Assembly (NCBI GenBank): GCA_948902155.1
Contig: CAQVQZ010000048.1
Span: forward strand, 1,142 to 12,188
DNA: 11,047 bases
Origin: an uncultured Oscillibacter sp.
GTDB taxonomy: Bacteria > Bacillota_A > Clostridia > Oscillospirales > Oscillospiraceae
Direction of reading: 5' to 3'
In this document: piece after piece, positions 1 through 7,132 of the stretch
Layout: the number at the start of each line of letters is the position of its first letter
Position numbering within the stretch: the stretch's first letter is position 1
Translations under genes and position numbers: made by a program
The notes under the pieces: generated by a model
Told to the model about the DNA's origin: nothing
The model's database searches: none
The model's input: only the letters and a program-made list of their open reading frames with translations

Positions 1-1
1 G

Positions 2-331
2 GTCTACCCGGACCTTGGCAACCTCAGCGCCTGGGGGAACGATACCCTGGCGGAGCTGCGCCTGGGGGCGGGGGAGATCACGGCGGTCCACGTGAAGGAC
101 ACTCTGGCCGTGACGCCGGAGTCCCCCGGCGTGTTCAAGGGGGTCCCCTTTGGAGAGGGCTGCGTAGACTTCCCCGCCTGCTTCCGCCAGCTGGAGGAGC
201 AGGGCTATCGGGGCCCCTACATGATGGAGATGTGGCACTCCCCCGGCCAGGACTGGGAGACGGCCATTTCCTCCGCCCGGACATATATCGCCGCCCAATT
301 CGAGGCGGCGCTGGAAAAGGAGGTCCTATGA
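2..331 (+). CDS. ulaE: L-ribulose-5-phosphate 3-epimerase (L-xylulose-5-P 3-epimerase), C-terminal part
   Basis: Only the last 109 residues are in the window; the start lies to the left. This cytoplasmic enzyme interconverts L-xylulose-5-P and L-ribulose-5-P in the L-ascorbate / L-xylulose pathway and has a TIM-barrel (xylose-isomerase-like) fold. Seen directly: YPDLGNLSAWGND at the left edge, then VHVKDT, PGVFKGVPFGEG, VDF and GYRGPYMMEMW. These follow E. coli UlaE/SgbU almost block for block from memory. The segment between VHVKDT and PGVFK appears several residues longer than in the E. coli enzyme, which should be a surface-loop difference. The stop codon overlaps the ATG of the kinase by 4 bp (ATGA), so the two are probably translationally coupled. 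The family call is firm; whether the upstream pathway starts from ascorbate or free L-xylulose cannot be seen. Confidence 0.92.
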   Translation, partial: VYPDLGNLSAWGNDTLAELRLGAGEITAVHVKDTLAVTPESPGVFKGVPFGEGCVDFPACFRQLEEQGYRGPYMMEMWHSPGQDWETAISSARTYIAAQFEAALEKEVL

Positions 332-1860
332 AATACTATTTGGGTCTGGACAACGGCGGCACCAACACCAAGGCCGCCCTGTTCACGGAAGACGGCGCTC
401 AAATCGCCGTGGAGAGCGTGGCGACAGCCGCCCTTACGCCGGCTCCCGGCTTCGTGGAGCGGGACATGGAGGAGATGTGGCAGGACAACTGCGCCGTCGT
501 CCGCCGCCTGCTGGAGCGCACCGGAATCGAGCCCCGCGCCGTCGCGGGCATCGGCCTGTGCGGCCACGGGAAGGGCCTCTATCTCTGGGGAAAGGACGGC
601 CGTCCCGTCCGGCGGGGCATCCTCTCCGCCGACAACCGCGCGTGGCGCTACCCCATGAAGTGGAGGGAAAACGGCGTCGAGGAAGCGGCCTTCCGCCTGT
701 CCTGCCAGCACATCCTGTCCTGCCAGCCGGTGAGCCTTCTGGCCTGGCTCCGGGACAACGAGGCGGGCGTGCTGGAAGACACGCGTTGGGTCTTTGCCTG
801 CAAGGACTATATCCGCTTCCGCCTCACCGGCCAGGCCCGTGCCGAAATGACCGACTGCTCCGGCACGGGGCTGATGAACCTGCATACCGCCTCCTTCGAC
901 CCGGAACTCCTGCGCCTCTTCGGCCTGGAGGCCGTGGAGAACGCCCTTCCGCCCCTCTGCCGCTCGCTGGACGTCTGCGGAGAAATCACGGAAGAGGCGG
1001 CGCGGGCCACCGGCCTGGCGGAGGGGACGCCTGTGATCGGCGGCATGTTCGACATCGACGCCTGCGCCCTGGCGGTAAACGTCACCGACGAAGAGAACAT
1101 CTGCATGATCGCCGGGACCTGGAGCATCAACGAATACCTCCGGAAGGAACCCGTGACCGACGGCAGCGTCCTGATGAACTCCCTGTTCTGCCTGCCGGGG
1201 TACTACCTGATCGAGGAGTCCAGCCCCACCTCCGCCGGAAACAACGAGTGGTTTATCCGCCAGCTCCTGCCGGAGCTCCTGGCGGCGGCAAAGGCCGGGG
1301 GGCGGAGCGTCTACGACGAGATGAACCGCTGGGCGGAGTCCTTCCGCCCGGAGGACTTCGTTCCGGTCTTCCTGCCCTTCCTCACCGCCAGCAACGTGGA
1401 CCCCCGTGCCAGGGCCGCGTTCCTGGGGCTCAACGCCTCTCACACCCGGAAGCACATGCTGCGGGCCGTGTACGAGGGAATCGCCTTCTCCCACCGCTAT
1501 CACCTGGAAAAGCTCCTGAAGAGCCGCGGCGGGCGGCAGGGCCGCATCCGGCTGGCCGGCGGCGCGGCGCGCTCCGCCGTCTGGACGCAGATGTTCGCCG
1601 ACGTGATGGATATGCCGGTGGAGACGGTGGACGCGTCGGAGACGGGGGCCCTGGGCTGCGCCATCGCGGCGGACGCCGCCGTGGGACGCCGCGCCTCTTT
1701 ATCGGACGCCGCCGCCCATATGTGCAAAATCTCCGCCGCCGTCTATCCCCGCCCGGAGGCCGCGGCCGCCTACGAAAAAAAGTACCGGCTCTATCTCCGC
1801 GCCATCGCGTGCCTCGACGGCCTGTGGCCGGAGATGCAGGACCTTATGGAAGGAAGGTGA
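328..1860 (+). CDS. lyxK: FGGY-family L-xylulose / 3-keto-L-gulonate kinase (LyxK-like)
   Basis: The product is 510 residues, close to E. coli LyxK (about 498). FGGY kinases phosphorylate sugars with ATP in the cytoplasm; by context this one would make L-xylulose-5-P for the two flanking epimerases. Visible motifs are the first phosphate loop GLDNGGTNTK (residues 6-15), LTPAPGFVERDM (37-47), GHGKGLYL (79-86), GGMFDID (238-244) with the likely catalytic Asp at 242, the second phosphate motif AGTWS (262-266), SSPTSAGNNEWF (298-309), and the adenosine-site LAGGAARSAVW (409-419). The order and wording resemble LyxK/YiaP more than XylB or AraB. The ATG at 328 was chosen because AAGGAGG sits 5 nt upstream, inside the end of the 3-epimerase gene, and because the protein then begins exactly at the kinase motif. 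Exact sugar specificity is inferred from neighbours. Confidence 0.88.
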   Translation: MKYYLGLDNGGTNTKAALFTEDGAQIAVESVATAALTPAPGFVERDMEEMWQDNCAVVRRLLERTGIEPRAVAGIGLCGHGKGLYLWGKDGRPVRRGILSADNRAWRYPMKWRENGVEEAAFRLSCQHILSCQPVSLLAWLRDNEAGVLEDTRWVFACKDYIRFRLTGQARAEMTDCSGTGLMNLHTASFDPELLRLFGLEAVENALPPLCRSLDVCGEITEEAARATGLAEGTPVIGGMFDIDACALAVNVTDEENICMIAGTWSINEYLRKEPVTDGSVLMNSLFCLPGYYLIEESSPTSAGNNEWFIRQLLPELLAAAKAGGRSVYDEMNRWAESFRPEDFVPVFLPFLTASNVDPRARAAFLGLNASHTRKHMLRAVYEGIAFSHRYHLEKLLKSRGGRQGRIRLAGGAARSAVWTQMFADVMDMPVETVDASETGALGCAIAADAAVGRRASLSDAAAHMCKISAAVYPRPEAAAAYEKKYRLYLRAIACLDGLWPEMQDLMEGR

Positions 1861-1865
1861 CGGAT

Positions 1866-2561
1866 ATGCTGGAAGAGCTGAAAGAGCGCGTCTGCCGGGC
1901 CAATCTGGAGCTTCCCAAATGCGGCCTGGTGGTCCTTACCTGGGGAAACGTTTCCGCCCTGTCGGAGGATGGAGCGTATGTCGTCATCAAGCCCAGCGGC
2001 GTGCGCTATGACGGCATGCGGCCCGAGCATATGGTGGTCACGGACCTGTCCGGGGCCGTCGTGGAGGGGGACCTCCGCCCCTCCACGGACCTGCCGACCC
2101 ACCTGGAGCTGTACCGGGCCTTCCCCGGCGTCCGGGGCGTGGTCCACACCCACTCCCGCTGGGCCACCGCCCTGGCCCAGGCCGAGTGCGATCTGCCCTG
2201 TTACGGAACCACCCACGCGGATTACTTCTTCGGCCCCGTGCCCTGCACCCGCGGCCTCACCCCCCAGGAGATTCAGGAGGACTACGAGAAAAACACCGGC
2301 CTGGTCATCGCCGAGACGTTTCGAAAACGGGGCATCGACCCCGGCGCGGTACCGGCGGCGCTGGTGTGCAAGCACGGCCCCTTCACCTGGGGCCCCACGC
2401 CGGAGAAGGCGGTGGAAAACGCCCTGGTGCTGGACGAGTGCGCCCATATGGCCCTGCTCACCCGGACCTTCCGGCCGGAGGCCGTCCCGGCGGACCAGGC
2501 TATCCTGGACAAGCATTACTACCGCAAGCACGGCTCCGGCGCGTATTACGGCCAGGCATAA
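1866..2561 (+). CDS. araD: L-ribulose-5-phosphate 4-epimerase (AraD/UlaF/SgbE family)
   Basis: At 231 residues this has the standard length for the class II aldolase-like, zinc-dependent epimerase that converts L-ribulose-5-P to D-xylulose-5-P. All expected active-site elements are present at positions one lower than in E. coli AraD: WGNVS (26-30), KPSGV (42-46), zinc-site residues H94 and H96 in HTHS and H170 in KHGPF, D119 in GTTHADYFFG, and the C-terminal KHGSGAYYGQ with Y228. The ATG at 1866 is 5 nt after the kinase stop, and GGAAGG at the end of the kinase gene provides the ribosome site. It is the last gene of the operon, followed 9 nt later by a terminator hairpin. Its partners make ulaF or sgbE an equally fair name; no arabinose genes are visible here. 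Confidence 0.93.
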   Translation: MLEELKERVCRANLELPKCGLVVLTWGNVSALSEDGAYVVIKPSGVRYDGMRPEHMVVTDLSGAVVEGDLRPSTDLPTHLELYRAFPGVRGVVHTHSRWATALAQAECDLPCYGTTHADYFFGPVPCTRGLTPQEIQEDYEKNTGLVIAETFRKRGIDPGAVPAALVCKHGPFTWGPTPEKAVENALVLDECAHMALLTRTFRPEAVPADQAILDKHYYRKHGSGAYYGQA

Positions 2562-2570
2562 GGCAAACAA

Positions 2571-2613
2571 GACGGCCCCGGCGGGAAACCGCCCTCCGGG
2601 GCCGTCGCTTTTT
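2571..2613 (+). terminator. Intrinsic terminator of the L-xylulose operon
   Basis: A perfect 11-bp stem (2571-2581 pairing with 2596-2606, GACGGCCCCGG / CCGGGGCCGTC) encloses a loop with a smaller CGG/CCG pairing and is followed by TTTTT at 2609-2613. It lies 9 nt after the 4-epimerase stop and directly beyond the 3' end of the convergent dipeptidase gene. Read on the minus strand the stem is followed only by CTTGTTTG, so termination of the convergent transcript would be weaker. Confidence 0.9.
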
Positions 2614-2614
2614 G

Positions 2615-3994
2615 TCAATAGGATTTCTCCAGCTGTGTCCGAAGCTCCCGGCAGAGCCGCCGGGCCTCCTCAATCCGGGCCTCGGTCAGCGCCGTACAGC
2701 GCTCCCGCCGGGCCTCCTCCGGCAGATTGGCGAGCTCTTCCGCCTCTTCCCGCAGCAGCGCGGCCATCCGCCGCTCATAGTCCGCCGCGGCGGAGCGCAC
2801 CAGCCCCGCGTAGCGGCTGTAACGCCGCTGGACCAAGTAGCCCAGCGTCTTCCACTCCCAGAACAGGGACGGCGCGTCCGGCTCCGTGCCGCCGCAGACC
2901 TCCGGCAGCGCGGCAATGTCCCCGTAGAGCGGGATATAGCAGCTCATGGCGGGGCAGGCCATAGCCGTCCACATCACGCCGGGACCCGAAAAATCGGCTG
3001 CAAAGCTGGCCACGGTAGCGTGGCGGCAGAGGCTGTAGCTCTCCGGGCCGTCGTGGAAGGGGTTCCCATACCGCCCGGCGGCGGGAACCTTCCGCAGATC
3101 GTAGGGCGTCTCTTCGTACACGTCCCGGAGAACGGCCATGAAGTCCTCCGGCTTCAGCAGACGGTCGGGACGGACGGAGTAGAGCAGCGCGTCCTCCGGC
3201 GTCTCCTTCCCGGACAGCAGGTTCATGGCCCGCCAGCGGCGGCGCATGTTCATGGGGTCCAGCTCCGGCCCCCACTCGTTGGGGCTCTTGTCCGCGCCAT
3301 AGGCGGACGCAAAGTCGAAATGGCGGATATCGCCGTCCCACCAGCCCTGCGACCGGGCAAATTCCGCCAGCCCCGGCGACGCCATGACGTTCTCCTCATC
3401 CGTCAGGTCGGCGTCGTGGGTCCCGAAGCTGTTGGGACGCATCCCGGCCTCATCGTCCGGCACCCGGACCGCGATCCAGTGGGCTCCCGGAGCCATCTCC
3501 AGAAACCATCCCTCCTCCGGGTCCGCCACCGCGTAGGTGGCGGCGCTCTGGCATCCGTCCATTCCCGAGGTCGCGAAGCCGTACCGCTCCACCAGCTCCC
3601 CGATCATGCGGATGCCGTCCCGGGCGGACTCCGCGCGCTCCAAAATCAATAGCAGAATGTCGTCCGGCTCCAGCCACGCATCGCCGTAATCGATATCTTT
3701 AAACGCGCTGGCCCCGGTGCCCGCGGCGGCGACCTGCCGGTCGTTCATGCCGCCCGCCCAGCCCCGGTCTAGGGTTCCGATGGTATAGCTGCACGCCGTA
3801 TAGGTGTACCCGCAGGTTTCCGGCGGCTGGGGAATCCTCCGGCCGCCCACCAGCAGATAGGTATCTTCCGGCGAATGCCTCCTCCGGGCCGCGTGGGTCA
3901 GCAGGCCGGGCACGCCGTCCCAGTCGTCGTTCGCCGCCAGCAGTACTTTTCCGGACGCCGTCGCCTTGCGCCCCGCAATCAAACACGTACACAT
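2615..3994 (-). CDS. Peptidase family C69 dipeptidase
   Basis: The 459-residue product begins MCTCLIAGRKATASGKVLLAANDDW. Removal of Met would expose Cys2 as the N-terminal nucleophile that defines C69 (PepD-type, Ntn-hydrolase fold) dipeptidases. The family-like NDD segment (22-24), the GGMNDRQVAAAGTGA region (81-95), EGWFLEMAPGAHWIAVRVPDDE (near 161-182) and CRHATVASF (323-331) occur in the expected order. There is no signal peptide, so a cytoplasmic peptidase is expected, cleaving dipeptides taken up or released during protein turnover. The last 60 or so residues are charged and helical. The start is fixed by AAAGGAGG 7 nt before the ATG. It lies 23 nt downstream of the ribokinase-like gene and is probably cotranscribed with it. 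Substrate range cannot be read from sequence. Confidence 0.87.
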   Translation of the reverse strand: MCTCLIAGRKATASGKVLLAANDDWDGVPGLLTHAARRRHSPEDTYLLVGGRRIPQPPETCGYTYTACSYTIGTLDRGWAGGMNDRQVAAAGTGASAFKDIDYGDAWLEPDDILLLILERAESARDGIRMIGELVERYGFATSGMDGCQSAATYAVADPEEGWFLEMAPGAHWIAVRVPDDEAGMRPNSFGTHDADLTDEENVMASPGLAEFARSQGWWDGDIRHFDFASAYGADKSPNEWGPELDPMNMRRRWRAMNLLSGKETPEDALLYSVRPDRLLKPEDFMAVLRDVYEETPYDLRKVPAAGRYGNPFHDGPESYSLCRHATVASFAADFSGPGVMWTAMACPAMSCYIPLYGDIAALPEVCGGTEPDAPSLFWEWKTLGYLVQRRYSRYAGLVRSAAADYERRMAALLREEAEELANLPEEARRERCTALTEARIEEARRLCRELRTQLEKSY

Positions 3995-4017
3995 TTCCGC
4001 GCCTCCTTTCCCAGTCC

Positions 4018-4929
4018 TTAGACCGCCGGTCCGCCGGACGCCGCTTCCAGCTTCCGCAGGACCTCCTCCCGGCGGGGGATGGAATCGGAAGCCCCCTTCC
4101 GGGAGACGGCGATGGCGCTGGCCGCTGCCGCGCGGCGCAGGGCCAGGGCCGCGTCTCCGTGCTCCAGATACTCGGTCAGGAAATAGCCGGTGAACGTATC
4201 CCCTGCGGCCGTGGTGTCCACGCACACGCAGGGCGCCGCCTCGCAGAAAAAGCGCCGTCCATCCGCCGCCTTGAACCAGGCGCCCTTTTCTCCCAAGGTC
4301 AGCACCACCGCAAGCCCCGCGAAGCGCGCCTCGACGGCGTCCAGTATCTTCTCCGGCTCCTGTTTCCCTGTCAGCTCGCAGCCCTCCACCTCATTGATGA
4401 GCAGATAGCTCACCTGGTCCAGGGGGCAGTCCTTCACCGCCTGGTTGAAGGGAGAGGGATTCAGGGCGACCCGCATCCCTTTCTCTGCGGCCCGGTCGAT
4501 GATATAGCCGACGTGGGGAATCTCATTTTGCAGCACGATCAGGTCGCCCTCCGAGAAATGCTCCAGCACCTCATCGGCGTACTCCCGGCTGACTTCTGCG
4601 TTGGAGCCCGCCGCCACGATGATGCAGTTCTCACCCCGCTCGTTGACCTGGATGACCGCGTGCCCGTTGGCGTTGGGGCTCTCCTTCAGCAGTTCGATGT
4701 GGACTCCCTCGTCCAGCAAGCCCTGCCGGAGCATCCCGCCGTCCGCGCCGGTCACCCCGGCGAAATAGAGCTCGCTTCCGGCCCGGGCCAGCGCCACCGC
4801 CTGGTTGAAGCCCTTCCCCCCGCAGAAGCAGGCGTAGCCCAGGGCGGAGATGGTCTCCTTGGGCCGGACGAAACCGGCCACTTGGTAGGTGCGGTCGATG
4901 TTGAGGGAGCCGAATACCAGTTTTTTCAT
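4018..4929 (-). CDS. PfkB-family carbohydrate kinase, ribokinase-like
   Basis: The 303-residue product has the usual length of ribokinase-type PfkB kinases, which transfer phosphate from ATP to a sugar or nucleoside in the cytoplasm. Motifs: GSLNID near the N terminus (8-12, Asp12 contacts sugar in ribokinases), the first PfkB signature GGKGFNQA (37-44), a NExE motif (NEVE, 179-182) associated with Mg/phosphate handling, and the second signature DTTAAGDTF (238-246) with catalytic base Asp244. The usual Gly before Glu in the ribokinase N-terminal PxxGET segment is Lys here (RPKET), so the substrate may not be ribose. AGGAGG lies 7 nt before the chosen ATG; the longer upstream reading frame has no site and runs through the promoter leader. 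It is the first gene of a pair with the C69 dipeptidase. No ribose transporter or regulator is nearby to fix the substrate. Confidence 0.85.
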   Translation of the reverse strand: MKKLVFGSLNIDRTYQVAGFVRPKETISALGYACFCGGKGFNQAVALARAGSELYFAGVTGADGGMLRQGLLDEGVHIELLKESPNANGHAVIQVNERGENCIIVAAGSNAEVSREYADEVLEHFSEGDLIVLQNEIPHVGYIIDRAAEKGMRVALNPSPFNQAVKDCPLDQVSYLLINEVEGCELTGKQEPEKILDAVEARFAGLAVVLTLGEKGAWFKAADGRRFFCEAAPCVCVDTTAAGDTFTGYFLTEYLEHGDAALALRRAAAASAIAVSRKGASDSIPRREEVLRKLEAASGGPAV

Positions 4930-4975
4930 GCAAAATCCTCCTGCTCTTCGAATCGAGCGTCCTCCGGCAAATGTC

Positions 4976-5000
4976 TGCGGCCCGCCGAGGATAGGCCGCA
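4976..5000 (-). promoter_or_regulatory. Inverted repeat in the ribokinase-like gene leader
   Basis: TGCGGCC (4976-4982) and GGCCGCA (4994-5000) form a perfect 7-bp inverted repeat around an 11-nt spacer, just downstream of the predicted -10 region. Its position would suit an operator bound by a sugar regulator, or an RNA hairpin in the 5' leader. The sequence does not say which. Confidence 0.35.
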
Positions 5001-5010
5001 AACTTCTACT

Positions 5011-5043
5011 ATTTTAGAATACCATTTTTCCGGGAAATGTCAA
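5011..5043 (-). promoter_or_regulatory. Promoter of the ribokinase-dipeptidase operon
   Basis: On the minus strand a perfect -35 TTGACA (5043-5038) is followed after 16 bp by TATTCT (5021-5016), with more A/T-rich bases (AAAAT) just after it. It is about 80 bp upstream of the kinase start. Sigma-A type; the -10 match is partial (4 of 6). Confidence 0.65.
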
Positions 5044-5071
5044 CAAAATCAATGGAACGTGCAGGCGGAAG

Positions 5072-5189
5072 CGGTCCAATCAAAGACCGAAGTATCTCAA
5101 TATGGGGGCGATGATCGGCAGGCGGTCCATATTCGGTGCGTTCGATCGATACAAGCGGAATGTAGGGACGGCTGATAGCCGCCCCTACA
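5072..5189. repeat. Intergenic inverted repeats, possibly a dispersed repeat
   Basis: This non-coding stretch between the two minus-strand units holds CGGTC/GACCG (5072-5076, 5085-5089) and a much stronger hairpin whose 13-nt arms are 5161-5173 and 5177-5189 around a GAT loop. The arms (TGTAGGGACGGCT and AGCCGCCCCTACA) differ at one position that becomes a G-U pair in a minus-strand RNA, so pairing is fully kept there. TGTAGGG-type inverted repeats are familiar as dispersed elements in clostridial genomes, but copy number here was not tested. No T tract follows, so it is a poor terminator by itself. Confidence 0.5.
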
Positions 5190-5203
5190 TGAAAATCTGC
5201 GAG

Positions 5204-5230
5204 TGAGACACACGCTCTTTCCGTGTCTCA
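5204..5230 (-). terminator. Hairpin overlapping the metallopeptidase stop codon
   Basis: TGAGACAC (5204-5211) and GTGTCTCA (5223-5230) form a perfect 8-bp inverted repeat whose right arm contains the stop codon of the HExxH gene. Only a short GATTTT run follows on the minus strand, so this is a candidate weak terminator or 3'-end stabiliser, perhaps acting with the stronger hairpin at 5161-5189. Confidence 0.35.
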
Positions 5231-6223
5231 GCCCACACCCAAAAGCCACTTCACTTCAAACAGTCCTCCCCCGCTCAGGATATCCTTTGCGTGTTCATTA
5301 GCCGCCTTGCAGTATTCATATGTCAGATACTGCGTATAGTATTTGAGCTTCCCCTGATCCTCGTGGCCGCCCTTTTGGAGCAAGCCAATCAGTTTATCGT
5401 AATACTCCGCGTAGTTGACATGGGGCGCGCCGCCCAATCTGCTGTTGAAATACGCAGCCAGATCGGAGCCGTTTCCCGCCAAGCCCTCCCGGACGAAGGC
5501 CGGATCGCATTCCGCGATCTGCGCGGCAAATCCCTGGATGGCCGCATAGCCGGTGATGCTCTCGTACTTGACCCCGCTGTGCAGCATGACCTCCTGGTTG
5601 AGGGATTCGGCAAAAGCTTCCATGAAATGGTCAAACCCCCGGCCGCTGTTGAACCCGAGGTAATGCATCACCTCATGGATATAGACGGTCCGAAGCATTT
5701 TTACAGAGAACGCCGTGCCTGCGGCCTCCGGAAGCTCTCCGCCTTCCATGTCCGAAAGCAGTTCCTCAAGAACATCGGCGTTGAGAAACAGCTTCCCCGG
5801 AAAATCGCTGGAATGGGAACCGCCCACCATTTGGGAGACCTCTTCCGGATAGGCGGCTTCCATGACCTGGAGCGCGTCCATGCGTTCCGTGAGGTCAACC
5901 TCGTAAACATCCCGGAAATAGCGGACGATCATTTGGTCGCAAACGTCAAAAAACGGCGCGAGCGCGGGCCTTACGGGGACGGCGGACGCATTGCATCTAT
6001 GTACGGTCGCCTCCACCTCGCCAAGACTTGCGTCATGTTCCGCAATGCGTCCGTCATATTCCGCCAGGTCCAGCACGGCGTTTTGCAGATGGGACGCCTT
6101 CCAATACTGGTTTTTCGCTATGGAAGGCAAGAGAACGGCTATGCCGGCCACTATTACAAGGACAACGAGCAGGACGGCAAAAACGACCGGACGCTTTCCA
6201 CGTGACGCCGAATACCTTTTCAA
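5228..6223 (-). CDS. Membrane-anchored HExxH protein, probable zinc metallopeptidase
   Basis: The 331-residue product starts with a short basic segment and a single hydrophobic anchor (about residues 13-32, VVFAVLLVVLVIVAGIAVLL), so most of it should face outside. A gluzincin-like zinc site is visible: HEVMH (183-187) followed by GFDHFMEAFAESLNQE, where E202 is the best third ligand (compare the NEAxSD glutamate of thermolysin) and E206 the next acidic residue. Upstream, residues 60-75 look helical and charged. I do not recognise a named family; substrate unknown. The start is TTG, because an in-frame TAG lies two codons before it and no ATG exists before the membrane segment; AGGAGG is 11 nt upstream, a long spacing. 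It lies 78 nt downstream of the SH3-like gene on the same strand and may be the last gene of the MFS operon. Confidence 0.72.
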   Translation of the reverse strand: MKRYSASRGKRPVVFAVLLVVLVIVAGIAVLLPSIAKNQYWKASHLQNAVLDLAEYDGRIAEHDASLGEVEATVHRCNASAVPVRPALAPFFDVCDQMIVRYFRDVYEVDLTERMDALQVMEAAYPEEVSQMVGGSHSSDFPGKLFLNADVLEELLSDMEGGELPEAAGTAFSVKMLRTVYIHEVMHYLGFNSGRGFDHFMEAFAESLNQEVMLHSGVKYESITGYAAIQGFAAQIAECDPAFVREGLAGNGSDLAAYFNSRLGGAPHVNYAEYYDKLIGLLQKGGHEDQGKLKYYTQYLTYEYCKAANEHAKDILSGGGLFEVKWLLGVG

Positions 6224-6301
6224 TTCCTATTTTTCCTCCTTAACGCGCATGACCGCCGCCGATTCTGACAAGCGGCTTTACCGCGCGGCCCTGAACGCCG
6301 G

Positions 6302-7114
6302 TCAGCCCTTCGGGTTTTCACCGCGCTTCCGGCCATAGAACCAGAACAGCAGTCCCGCGGTGACCGCCACCACGCCCGCCACCAGGATATATGGCGCATA
6401 GGCTGCGGCGGGCCGGACCGGGGCCTGGGACGGCGTGAACTCCACCTCCGGCACCTCCCGGACGGGGAAATCCGTGCCGCCGGGGTCGTCCAGGCAGAGC
6501 CAGGACTCCCGGACGAACATATAGCGGGGGATATAGCCCCAGGTGTGGCCCTCTTCGTCCGTGAAAACGGAGTCGATGACCTGCGCCGCGCCTTCGGTCA
6601 GGATTTCCTGGAACTTGGCCGGTTCCATCTGGTCCTTGACCTCCGCCGCGCCGGGGTACTCGTAGAAATTCACCGTCTCCGCGCTGCCGTCGAACAGGGA
6701 GCGCTCATCCCGGTAGGAGTGGATCTCCGAGGCGTATTCCTCCCGGAAGGAGGTACAGTCGTAGATCAGGGACAGATCAGACAGGCGCGTCCAGCCGTTG
6801 GTCTCCGTCCACTCCCCGGAGTCCGTTCTCCCCCGGACGGTGATGAGGGCCCAGTCCCCGTAGGTGTAGTACACCAGGAGCCGTTCCCCGTTTTCGTACT
6901 GGGCCGTCACCCGGCTGCCGTTTGGGGCGTCCCAGAGGGTGACGAAGCCCTCTTCGCCGTTGGCGAGAAAGTAGCGGATGACCGTGTCCAATTCGCTGTG
7001 GTGCTGCTCGTAAAACGGGTTGTCCATGGGCGACCAGAGCACGTCCGCCCGGGCGGGGACCGCCAGGGCCGTCAACAGCGTTATGGTCAGCAGAAAGGTC
7101 CAGATTCGTTTCAT
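6302..7114 (-). CDS. Secreted SH3-like protein with C-terminal membrane anchor
   Basis: The 270-residue product has a clear signal peptide (MKRIWTFLLTITLLTALAVP, likely cleaved after ARA at residue 23). Two bacterial SH3-like segments follow: one at about 57-114 (FVTLWDAPNGSRV ... GDWALITV ... GWTRLSDL), another at about 148-206 (VNFYEYPG ... TWGYIPRYMF). Then come a Pro-rich stretch and one transmembrane helix (about 240-260) with a GRKRG basic stop-transfer tail. It should therefore sit on the outer face of the membrane, where SH3-type domains often bind cell-wall peptidoglycan; binding is inferred. The ATG at 7114 is preferred over one 15 nt upstream because GGAGG is 8 nt before it but only 1 nt before the other. 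It starts 18 nt after the 109-residue membrane protein gene, in the same operon. Confidence 0.75.
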   Translation of the reverse strand: MKRIWTFLLTITLLTALAVPARADVLWSPMDNPFYEQHHSELDTVIRYFLANGEEGFVTLWDAPNGSRVTAQYENGERLLVYYTYGDWALITVRGRTDSGEWTETNGWTRLSDLSLIYDCTSFREEYASEIHSYRDERSLFDGSAETVNFYEYPGAAEVKDQMEPAKFQEILTEGAAQVIDSVFTDEEGHTWGYIPRYMFVRESWLCLDDPGGTDFPVREVPEVEFTPSQAPVRPAAAYAPYILVAGVVAVTAGLLFWFYGRKRGENPKG

Positions 7115-7132
7115 ACCACATTCCTCCAAACT

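Noticed and set aside
217..1503. Long minus-strand open frame (428 codons) opposite the LyxK-like kinase
   Set aside because: It mirrors a kinase gene with all family motifs, its translation is low-complexity G/A/V/H-rich, and no ribosome site or domain is seen. High GC makes such antisense frames common.
2186..3652. Plus-strand open frame (488 codons) across the 4-epimerase, terminator and dipeptidase genes
   Set aside because: It crosses a strong terminator and is antisense to a well-supported C69 gene; the translation is Arg/Pro/Gly-rich with no recognisable domain.
4159..5175. Plus-strand open frame opposite the ribokinase-like gene
   Set aside because: Antisense to a gene with both PfkB signatures; no promoter or ribosome site of its own.
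5291..6205. Plus-strand open frame (304 codons) opposite the HExxH gene
   Set aside because: The minus-strand frame has an anchor helix, a zinc motif and a ribosome site; the plus-strand frame has none of these.
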